Source of the DNA: Nematostella vectensis
Taxonomy: Eukaryota; Cnidaria; Anthozoa; Actiniaria; Edwardsiidae
Assembly (NCBI RefSeq): GCF_932526225.1
Contig: NC_064037.1
Coordinates: forward strand, 13,591,703 to 13,655,702
Length of the DNA stretch: 64,000 nt
Direction: 5' to 3'
Both the position numbers and the translations under genes were made by a program. The first letter of the stretch is position 1, and each line of letters opens with the position of its first letter. Under the pieces are notes generated by a model. It made no database searches. It was not told the origin of the DNA and was given only the letters and a program-made list of their open reading frames with translations. Shown piece after piece: positions 55,051 through 64,000 of the stretch.

Positions 55051-55118
55051 TGTGTGAGTCAATGTTTAAATTGGCGGGAAAACAACTTACATGCGCGAGC
55101 GACATCTTCCCAAAATAT

Positions 55119-55448
55119 TATTTTTTATAAGAACGTCTAATTTTTAGTTAAGGCCTGGCCGTTCATATTTTTTAGCATTTCGAGGCCGAAAATGATTTGA
55201 ACAATGTTCTTAAATTTAAATGTATATAAATACATAATGCCCAATTGAATTATTAGAACATAATTACACAAATGATCAATAACAATAATATTTGAGGTTT
55301 TTTTATGAACGCAATTTGATTCTGCATTTTAAAACACATCAAACTATCAAAGTAATAGTTTGCTTCCATCTGAGCCACGGCATGTTCTTAAAATTTGGTG
55401 AAATCTCAGGTTCGACGTTCTTATAAAAAGGTTCTTATAAAAAAAGTG
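55119..55448. mobile_element. 330-bp MITE of the TATAAGAAC family, reverse orientation
   Basis: The right end GGTTCTTATAAAAAAAGTG followed by TA, and the left end TTATTTTTTATAAGAACG preceded by TA, match the inverted ends of 34891-35220. Internal shared segments include AACGCAATTTGATTCTGCATTT and GAGCCACGGCATGTTCTTAA. Confidence 0.8.
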
Positions 55449-55454
55449 TAAAGT

Positions 55455-56000
55455 AATAATGGTCATTTTTGGTTTATTTTATCATAAGATAATTACTAAT
55501 ACTTAAAGCAAACTGAGATTCTTGTGCGCGTAATATTTCGGGCACCGCCGTCGATTTTTTTGCTTCTCAAAAACTTTTGAGTTTTACTGTTATATCTAAA
55601 CAGTGACCAAGTCTTGAATTGTATTGCTTTATTTCAAAACGTTGAAGCAACATAAAGGCGTACTTAAATATGAGTATAGAATACGAAAAACGGCATACTA
55701 CAAATAATCATGATTCTTTAATTGCAGATGATATCCAGTGACGAAATGAGGAATTTTATTAGAAAATGAATGAATATATTTAACAATGATTATCAATATA
55801 TGAATAAAAAAACATTGAGCATACTGACAATTACCTTAATTCTTTTTTGGCTACCTCTCCTGTTATTTACGTCTATTTTTATAGATAAATCTATTTATAA
55901 AGTCCCTAGTATTTTTTTCTTCTATAGAATGTTCGCCTTTGGCTAATCGACACGTCTGTCTGATCATCATCATTACTACAACCCTGTCTCTTCATGGCTC
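55455..56000. other. AT-rich intergenic DNA
   Basis: No exon or repeat recognised. Confidence 0.45.
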
Positions 56001-56002
56001 AG

Positions 56003-57797
56003 TTTGGGTTTATTGTTTACCAGCTGTAATTGAGGGGCTGGTTTTGGTACCAAAGATGGGGCTAGTTTGCTAACTACCATTATAGAAATTGGGTTAGTTT
56101 AGTTTCCCACATTAGGGTTTATTTGTTTGCTTACATTGGGGTTATCTTGCTCAGCTGTATTTGTTACCAAAGCCTTACAGCCATCAGGCAATGGGGTTTG
56201 GTCAGTTTGCAGCCCTTCCACCTTGGCTACAGGCGAGGGCTGGTTTGATTACCCGCCGTAATAGGTATTGGGCTGGTTTGATTACCCGCCGTAATAGGTA
56301 TTGGATTGGTTTGATTACCCGCCGTAATAGGTATTGGGTTGGTTTGATTACCAGCCGTAATAGGTCTTGGGTTGGTTTGTTTACCCGCCGTAATAGGTAT
56401 TGGGTTGGTTTGATTACCCGCCGTAATAGGTATTGGGTTGGTTTGATTACCCGCTGTAATAGGTATTGGGTTGGTTTGATTACCCGCCGTAATAGGTATT
56501 GGGTTGGTTTGATTACCCGCCGTAATAGGTAATGGGTTGGTTTGTTTACCCGCCGTAATAGGTATTGGGTTGGTTTGATTACCCGCCGTAATAGGTTTTG
56601 GGTTGGTTATATTACCCGCCGTAATAGGTATTGGGTTGTTGATTACCCGCCGTAATAGGTATTGGGTTGGTTTGATTACCCGCCGTAATAGGTATTGGGT
56701 TGGTTTGATTACCCGCCGTAATAGGTATTGGGTTGGTTTGATTACCCGCCGTAATAGGTATTGGGTTGGTTTGTTTATCCGCCGTAATAGGTATTGGGTT
56801 GGTTTGATTACCCGCCGTAATAGGTATTGGGTTGGTTTGTTTACCCGCCGTAATAGGTATTGGGTTGGTTTGTTTACCCGCCGTAATAGGTATTGGGTTG
56901 GTTTGATTACCCGCCGTAATAGGTATTGGGTTGGTTTGATTACTCGCCGTAATAGGTATTGGGTTAGTTTGATTACCCGCCGTAATAGGTATTGGGTTGG
57001 TTTGTTTACCCGCCGTAATAGGTATTGGGTTGGTTTGATTACCCGCCGTAATAGGTATTGGGTTGGTTTGATTACCCGCCGTAATAGGTATTGGGCTGGT
57101 TTGATTACCCGCCGTAATAGGTATTGGGTTGGTTTGATTACCCGCCGTAATAGGTATTGGGTTGGTTTGATTACCCGCCGTAATAGGTATTGGGTTGGTT
57201 TGATTACCCGCCGTAATAGGTACTGGGTTGGTTTGTTTACCCGCCGTAATAGGTATTGGGTTGGTTTGATTACCCGCCGTAATAGGTATTGGGTTGGTTT
57301 GATTACCCGCCGTAATAGGTATTGGGTTGGTTTGATTACCCGCCGTAATAGGTATTGGGTTGGTTTGATTACCCGCCGTAATAGGTATTGGGTTGGTTTG
57401 ATTACCCGCCGTAATAGGTATTGGGTTGGTTTGATTACCCGCCGTAATAGGTATTGGGTTGGTTTGATTACCCGCCGTAATAGGTATTGGGTTGGTTTGA
57501 TTACCCGCCGTAATAGGTATTGGGTTGGTTTGATTACCCGCCGTAATAGGTATTGGGTTGGTTTGATTACCCGCCGTAATAGGTATTGGGTTGGTTTGAT
57601 TACCCGCCGTAATAGGTATTGGGTTGGTTTGATTACCCGCCGTAATAGGTATTGGGTTGGTTTGATTACCCGCCGTAATAGGTATTGGGTTGGTTTGATT
57701 ACCCGCCGTAATAAGTATTGGGTTGGTTTGATTACCCGCCGTAATAGGTATTGGGTTGGTTTGATTACCCGCCGTAATAGGTATTGGGTTGGTTTGT
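56003..57797. repeat. 30-bp minisatellite, ~52 regular units
   Basis: From about 56240 to 57797 the unit GTAATAGGTATTGGGTTGG plus TTTGATTACCCGCC repeats with small changes (GATT/GTTT in one position). A degenerate older part runs from 56003 to 56240. Because the unit is about 30-33 bp and in most copies a multiple of three, one plus-strand frame stays open for 440 codons (R-R-N-R-Y-W-V-G-L-I-T). The unit contains AATAG followed by GTATTG, a donor-like junction. No adjoining exon was recognised. Confidence 0.92.
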
Positions 57798-58315
57798 TTA
57801 CACCAAATTGGGATTTATCGGTGAAGCCACAAGTGCTGGCGCGGCTTAACTACACGTGTTCGTCATTGGACATCGATAATTTGGCCGCTTCTCAGTTTGC
57901 TAGGGAGCGTGGCATTTTGAAATAAGGAGGCCACAATGCATGTTGGGGACTAGTCGTCAATGGAAGCCCAGCTCTTCAATTTCCATACAGCCGCACCCAA
58001 ACAGAGGTCTACCAATTTATTTTCTCTTATCTAATCCTCACGACACGAGAAGATCACATGTGCTGTTGTCTGAAGAAGAATATTTTTATCATTATAGTCT
58101 AATGGATTATTTTCATTTTTCATTTTTATTACCCTTTTTTTTATATATTAGTCCAGCAGCAAATGTACCGAAATAGAGTCCCGTGGGAATTTCAGGCTGG
58201 CAGTCTACCCATCCTAACGGGTTAAGGGGGCCTTAGAGGGGTACAAAATATTTGGTGGCACTTTCACATCCTGCACCGGGCGCCGCAAGGATGGGATAAG
58301 TGATGGACGTCATTT
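57798..58315. other. Unique DNA between the minisatellite and Polinton-like region
   Basis: A short coding-like tail (R-L-N-Y-T-C-S-S-L-D-I-D-N-L-A) continues the minisatellite frame to a TAA at 57923-57925. No family is recognised. Confidence 0.35.
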
Positions 58316-58706
58316 TTCTGCATGGAAACGAGACCCTTATACTAAAAAGGCCACAACAACCTTATTTTTAATCGAAATGGCACCAAATTCACAGACTTTT
58401 TAAAGCTCGATGTGCTGATTGTTATGATACCATGCACAGGCCATACGCTAGTCACTTGACCTTTAACACGAAAACGAGGCTCTCACACCCAAATGGCCAT
58501 AACTATCTCGTTTTTAATCGAAATGGCACTAAATTCACGGAGATAACATAGCTCTATAAGCTGGTCATTATGATAACGTTTACACAGCCCACACCTAGTC
58601 ACGTGACCTTTTACACGAAAACAAGGCTCTCATGTTAAAGTGTGGCAATAACTTAATCATTTTAAATCAAAATTGCATTAAATTCACAGAAATGACATAG
58701 CTCACA
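58316..58706. repeat. Three degenerate ~130-bp tandem units
   Basis: Segments starting near 58325, 58465 and 58605 share ACACGAAAACGAGGCTCTCA, TTTTTAATCGAAATGGCA, AAATTCACAGA and a following ATAGCTC. The order is kept but identity is only moderate. Confidence 0.7.
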
Positions 58707-58734
58707 ATTGTTACGAGTTTTTCTATTCCTCCAG

Positions 58735-61700
58735 GATGAAGATGTAGACTGTGTCTTAGCTGAGAGACAGACTGGGAGGGGAGTTAATATTGGGAGAGCC
58801 GAAGATTGCTACACTCTTCGGAAGATATCTTCCCGTCACGTGCAGAAGTTTAACACTACGTCGACGGATTATCTTCTCAAGGTAACCGCACCTGCAGATC
58901 TGTATCTCTTAGAACAGCTAGGTCAGATCTTCGATACGCTAGTTAGTGAGATGACCATTGGTATGTTGGGAAATGATTTAGTTCGGTTCGTGTTACGAAG
59001 TCATTCCCTCGACTATCCGATTTCATTGCCATTTATGCCAATGCGGGAATTAAATGCTAACCGTATTATGGCAGAAGTAGTCCAGTCAAATGAAACTATT
59101 AAGATAGAGGATTGTATGAATATTAATATCATACATATAAGTATGCCAATGGGGGGTGTTTCTGTAAGAAAGAGGAAGCATTATGCTTTTAAGTTAGATA
59201 AGTTTTTGAAGAAAAAGGGCTGTGTAATTAGGATTTTAAATTCAGACACATGCCTCAGTAGAGCTATTGTCACTGATATTGCGCGCCAGAAGTGGGACCG
59301 ATATCACTCTATAAGGCAGGGTCGGGCTATTCAGGGAGTTCTCGCTACTGATTTACACCAGAGAGCTGGTGTACCTTTGCGAATGTGTGGCCTACCAGAA
59401 GTTAAAATGTTTCAAAGGGTTATAGACCAATATCAGTTAGTTGTTCTTTCTGCTGAGTATTTCAATGCAATTGTCTATGAAGGTCCTAAGCGAGATGAGA
59501 AGATCTTTCTATTTTATCACAACAATCATTTTTATATTATTACTGCCCTTAGTACATTTTTAGAAAGAAGTTATTATGGTTTTGAGTGTAAGATAGGCTA
59601 TAATAGCGCTGATGCTCACCATTGCGAGGGAACATGCAAATGTTGTTTTTCAACTGAGTGTAACGGCAAAGTTAACAAGGCACCGTGGCGCGAATGTGGT
59701 TCTTGTAATAGAATATTTGCCGGGGATGAATGTTATGAGAGGCATTGCGTTCCAAACAAGGAGGGTAACTATTTGTTCAAAATATTATAGGTGTAAAGCA
59801 TGCAAAAAAGTTTTGGCTTACAGCAAACGGCATCCTAGGGATCATAAGTGTGGGGAGGTTTACTGTTTTAATTGTAAGGACTTTTTCCGTGCCGGGCATT
59901 TATGTTATATGCAGAAGCTTGAGACTGAGGAAGAGAAAAGGGAAAGGAAACGTGAGAAAAAAAGGAGAAAACGCGCAGAAAAAAGGGCGAAAAGGCGTAG
60001 GAACGTAGGAACGGGGAGGAGGTAGATAGTGACAGTGATAGCATAGATGATGAGGGGGAGTAGGGGGAGGGGGAAATAAAGTATATATTTTTAGATATTG
60101 AGTCTAGGCAGGATTAGGGTAAGCATAAAGCAAACCTATTAATCGTTCAGACAGAGGAGGGCAAGGAGACTGTTTTTAGAGGGGATGATTGTGTCGACAA
60201 GTTTGGGGATTGGCTTCTCGAAGAGGAGCCTCACAACTCAATTGTTATCGCTCACAATCTTCGAGGTTATGATGGTTTTTTTTCTTTGCGAGTATTTTTA
60301 TAAGAAATTTATGCTTCCTAAACTAATTTTGAGCGGTGCAAAGATTATGTCAATAGAGCTGTAGCAAACATCATCTTTCGAGATTCTCTCAACTTCTTGC
60401 CTATGGCGCTTAAATCTCTACCTAAAACATTTGGTCTAACAGAATTGAAAAAAGGTTATTTCCCACACCATTTCAATAGGGTGTGATTTTTCCAAGGAGT
60501 TAGTGGAGTACTGTAGAAGCGATGTGGATATTCTTCGTAGGTGTTGTTTAGAGTTCAAAAAACTATTGTTGCAAACGTGTGATCTCGATCCTTTTAAAGA
60601 CTGCATCACAATAGCCTCCGCCTGCAACAGAGTTTTCAGACAACAGTTTCTAAAGGAAAACACAATAGGGTTTATTCCATCACAGGGATACCAACCTTGT
60701 AGAAAGTATTCCATAATGGCTCTTTTGAGAGCCAAAAGTGGCCACTTAAAAGCCACTTAAAAGTGGCTTTCTTGGGTTCAGCTTCAAACCGGAAGTAGAA
60801 TTCTCCATGCTTTAAACGGGGGGGAGCAGCGAGTACTTGGTAATCATGTAGATGGTTATGATCCGGAGCGTCGTATTATATATGAATACATGGGATGTAT
60901 TTGGCACGGTTGTTCCAATTGTTATTTACCTGATACTGTCAATCCTGTAAACAATACAACTATGGCTGACCTTAGAGAGGATACATTGTGTAGGATAGAG
61001 AGGTTTAGGAAGCATGGTTACGAAGTTGTCCTCAAGTGGGAGTGTGAGTTCAAAGATGACCTAGATGAGAGTGTTGAGATGAGAGAATATGTTGATGGTT
61101 TGGCGTTTGATACACCTATAGATCCTAGAGATAGTTTCTTCGGGGGTCGTACTAATAGCACGTGTCTTTTCAAGGAAGTAGAGGATGGGGAAAGGATAGA
61201 CTATGTCGACTTTACAAGTTTATATCCGAGCGTGAACAAGGGGGGTGAATATCCGATTGCTCATCCTTCCATATATTCCGCAGAGGCTCTTAAGGGTAAG
61301 ACTTCACCAGCGGAATTTTTCCGAATTATTAAGTGTTATTTTTTACCCCCTAGATCCTTGTTCCATCCCGTTCTCCCCTATCGTGCCCAGGGTAAGCTTA
61401 TGTTTCCTTTATGCCGTACCTGCGCAGAGACTCTTCAACAGTCTCCTTCCAATCATAGTAATGCTGAGCGTATGCTATCCGGGACATGGTGCTCTATAGA
61501 ATTAGAAAAAGCATGTCAACTAGGCTATGCTATAAAGAGAATGAGTGAGGTGTGGCATTTTGAGCAGCGATCATCGGAATTATTTACATGTTACTTTGAT
61601 ACTTTTCTGAAGTTAAAACAACAGGCGAGCGGTTGGCCTGTTTGGTGTGAGACAGAAAGTGATAAGGACCAGTATATAAGGGACTACGAGGAAAAGGAGG

Positions 61701-62451
61701 GGATTAAGTTAGAATGGGGCGAAATTAAGAAGAATCCTGGGCTTCGTTCTTTGGCGAAATTAATGCTGAATTCCTTTTGGGGAAAATTTGGTCAAAGAAA
61801 TAAGTTAACGAAAGTAGAGTTAGTGACTGAAAGCAAGCGTTTCTTTAAACTACTAGGATGTAGGTCAAATGTCGTGAAAAACGTGCAAATGGTCAACGAA
61901 GAGAGTTTAGAGGTGTATTATGCACATGGGGAGGAATTCATAGAATCAGCGAAGAATACCAATGTCGTGATCGCTAGCTTTACAACAGCAATCGCTAGAC
62001 TAAAGCTATATTCTGTTCTAGAGTCTCTCCAGGAGAGAGTTTTGTACTTTGATACGGACAGTATCATCTATAGTAGCAAACCCGGGGATTGGCATCCTCC
62101 TAGAGGAGATTATCTTGGGGATCTAACCAACGACTTAGATGAGGGGGAATACATAACGATCTTCGTTTCTGGGGGTCCGAAGAATTACGGTTATAATGGA
62201 AGACCGTTTGCAAAGTGCGAGGGTTTACCCTTAACTATAGGGGATCGCAACAACTGAATTTCCAGACCATTTGTAACGAGGTGTGTAATCCTAACGGTGA
62301 ACCCATCTATTTATATAATCCTTATTTCATTAAGCGGGATGGGAAAACTAAGACGATAAGCACTGTGAGCTTGCGCAAACGCTATCGTTTAGTTTATGAT
62401 AAGAGGGTGGTACATGGGTATGTAACATTTCCTTACGGATATCAAATGTAA
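58735..62451 (+). pseudogene. Polinton-type DNA polymerase B (protein-primed), broken
   Basis: Frame 1 (58735-59790) is the N-terminal region, with a Cys/His-rich zinc-ribbon-like part near its end. After a frame change near 59760 a Cys-rich and Lys/Arg-rich stretch runs to 60025. Coding-like DNA follows with several breaks: a 3'-5' exonuclease motif (L-D-I-E-S near 60092) and I-A-H-N-L-R-G-Y-D-G (60247-60280). The palm lies in an open frame at 60890-62257 with motif A (D-F-T-S-L-Y-P-S-V), motif B (K-L-M-L-N-S-F-W-G-K) and motif C (Y-F-D-T-D-S). The end continues in another frame to 62451. At least four disabling changes were seen. Polymerase residues are intact where visible. No start ATG lies at the beginning of frame 1. 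Confidence 0.85.
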
Positions 62452-63040
62452 GAAGGGTAGATTTTCATTGTACAGACTCTTAATACTCATGTATAGTGTA
62501 AACAGGAAGACTATTGTATATAGTTATATAATAAGAATATTAATTGTATCCATAGTTTTATGATAATTTTGTAAATAAAATCCTTATAAACCAAAATACC
62601 TTTGCGTCTGTCATTTCTTCTCAAGCTTTAGACATGAATGGATTAGACTTTTTTCTAGTGAGACACTGTGCACGTTGTTGCTTTCATGATCTTCATTTTA
62701 ATACTCTACCCCATTCGAATTGGGAGGAAATAGTAAAACATCTGGAACCAATGAATTACGGGAGACTTTGTACGCCTATATGGGGAGTGGTAGGGAGCCT
62801 TGGGAAATCCAATATAAGTTCCACTGTTCCCTCCTCAACACTTATGAATCACACTACCCTAGAGCTTCGTGGATGATTTGGCAGATACTTAAATCCTGGA
62901 CCACTACATGTCTTGTCATTTGTAACTCAACCATGGGCTCTTGCATGTCTACTATATCTCTTTCAAGTTTCTCTTTGAGTGCCATCTGTCAGAAGATTCG
63001 GTGTTTTGTTGTCTGTTGTGAAAGCAGAACATCAACTATA
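62452..63040 (+). other. Region between polymerase and integrase
   Basis: AATAAAATCC near 62575 may be a polyadenylation signal for the polymerase transcript. A small frame (62634-62876) and an overlapping one contain coding-like segments of an unrecognised protein, possibly another element gene in decay. Confidence 0.4.
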
Positions 63041-63043
63041 GAG

Positions 63044-64000
63044 ATGCCTCTAAAAAAGAAAATTGTGAAAAAGAAAGTAGAAAAACAACGGATACTTAAG
63101 AAACTGCATTATGGTGTGAATCATCCCTCTGCTTTGGGTGGTGTAGAGAAATTATACAGAGCTGCTAAAAAACATAGGATATCCCGTAAAGAAGTTCTAA
63201 CATTTTTACAACAACCTGGCTATACCCTTCACAGAAAAGCTAGAAAGAGATTTCGTAGAAATGTTGTATTTGTCAACGGTATGGATGAACAGTGGCAAGC
63301 GGATTATATCATTATCGATAGTTTAAGTCGGGTGAACAGAGGATATAAATATTTACTTTCGGTAATAGATATCTTATCAAACTTTGCCTGGGTGGAGCCT
63401 TTAAAATCGAAAACGGGGAAAGCCCTAGTAGAAGCCTTTACATCAATATTAAAAAAGGGAGAGTATGCGAACGTCTACAAACTGATGCAGGGACAGAGTT
63501 TAAAAACAAAGTTTTCCAAGAGTTTCTAACACGCAATAATGTAAGACATTTTGTAACTTACAACGAAACCAAGGCTCAAGTAGTAGAACCATTTAATAGG
63601 ACTCTGAAGGAAACGATGTGGCGTATGTTTACAACCTCGAACAACTATAATTACATTGATCATTTGGATAAATTGGTTGACGGTAATTATAATAGATCTT
63701 TTCACAGAAGTATCAAAATGCGCTCTATAGATGTTAATGTATTCAATGCACAAGAGGTTTGGAGAACTTTGTATCAAGAGAAGAAACGGGTTATAAAGTA
63801 TAAATTCAAAGTCGGAAACAAGTTAAAATCAGTAAATACAAACGTACGTTCGAGAAAGGTTATATGAAAAGCTGGACGGAGGAAACGTTTAAAATAGGGA
63901 AACGGTTGCCACGAGATCCCCCAGTTTATCGTTTGCAAGAGTTCGACGGTGATTGGATCGAGGGGACGTTTTACGAATCAGAGTTGCAAAAAGTGATCGA
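63044..64000 (+). pseudogene. Polinton-type integrase (rve), frameshifted, incomplete
   Basis: ATG 63044 begins a Lys-rich N-terminus. The family's zinc-binding/helical part follows (H-P-S-A-L-G-G..L-Y-R-A-A), then the R-K-R-F-R-R-N segment. The catalytic core has D-E-Q-W-Q-A-D (first Asp). The frame changes near 63460, after which the second Asp (T-D-A-G-T-E-F) and the Glu (V-V-E-P-F-N-R-T) are found in the new frame. That frame stops at 63865-63867, and coding-like sequence resumes in another frame to the window edge. The enzyme would insert the element's DNA. Related proteins are often annotated as transposon-derived F54H12.3-like. Confidence 0.85.

Larger units (their letters stand above)
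58708..64000 (+). mobile_element. Polinton/Maverick-like element, degraded and cut by the window end
   Basis: A protein-primed family B DNA polymerase is followed on the same strand by a retroviral-type integrase. This pair is the signature of Polintons (Mavericks), large self-synthesising DNA transposons related to virus lineages. Terminal inverted repeats, packaging ATPase, protease and capsid genes were not found here; they may lie beyond 64,000 or be lost. Both genes carry frameshifts and stops, so this copy is a fossil. Confidence 0.8.

Noticed and set aside
56240..57797. CRISPR-like array
   Set aside because: Units are contiguous with no unique spacers, and the window is eukaryotic.
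56603..57925. 440-codon open frame
   Set aside because: Almost entirely 30-bp minisatellite; the frame is open because the unit length is a multiple of three. Not listed as a gene.
1..64000. tRNA, rRNA or snRNA genes
   Set aside because: I looked for B-box (GGTTCGANNCC) and other hallmarks and saw none I could support by eye; a covariance search would be decisive.

Overview
This is a eukaryotic nuclear window: genes have short exons with GT/AG introns, codon use and non-coding DNA are AT-rich, and interspersed and tandem repeats are dense. The protein families point to a cnidarian, most likely an anthozoan (sea anemone or coral). They include EGF plus F5/8C (discoidin) secreted proteins, a metazoan CapA-like gene, a DIRS retrotransposon, a Polinton-type element and hammerhead-ribozyme repeats. 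Nematostella-like is a reasonable guess, but the species cannot be fixed from the sequence alone.

Layout. 0-3.7 kb: repeats, including a dimeric hammerhead-ribozyme (retrozyme-like) element at 2.1-2.66 kb. 3.7-9.5 kb (+): a secreted or matrix protein gene with four near-identical calcium-binding EGF exons in a 2,070-bp tandem duplication, then a two-exon F5/8C domain. 10.3-15.2 kb (+): a DIRS tyrosine-recombinase retrotransposon with degraded GAG and RT, a 502-bp solo LTR nested in the RT, and an open tyrosine recombinase frame. 16.1-20.5 kb (-): a CapA/PGA_cap-like metallophosphatase gene with six confident exons. 20.8-26.9 kb: foldback elements, homopolymer tracts and a minisatellite. 27.1-33.3 kb (+): an RNFT1/2-like membrane RING E3 ligase in eight exons. 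34-39.6 kb: MITEs, a small intronless basic-protein gene (35.9 kb) and a minisatellite. 39.7-45.9 kb (-): a complete 11-exon RFC2 gene (replication factor C small subunit) with an E2F-type site just upstream. 46-47 kb (-): an ORF resembling the N-terminus of KIAA1958/ZMYM-type proteins inside a terminal-inverted-repeat element. 47.9-48.7 kb (+): an unrecognised intronless gene. 51.1-55.0 kb (+): a secreted protein with a signal peptide, a Cys/Trp-rich WSC-like module and an F5/8C domain. 56.0-57.8 kb: a ~30-bp minisatellite. 58.7-64.0 kb (+): a broken Polinton/Maverick-like element with protein-primed DNA polymerase B and a retroviral-type integrase.

The most striking pattern crosses gene boundaries. 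In at least four introns of three unrelated genes (CapA-like, RNFT, WSC-F5/8C), and at two terminal exons, a tandem repeat starts at the end of an exon. Its unit is a copy of the exon's last 14-53 nt, plus the 5' splice site and a little intron where there is one. The arrays always extend downstream of the exon. They create series of 6-14 near-identical splice-donor copies. The EGF gene carries a single-copy version. I report this as the leading candidate for an undescribed process (exon-end or splice-donor-seeded minisatellites).

All calls were made by reading the sequence. No database search or structure computation was run.
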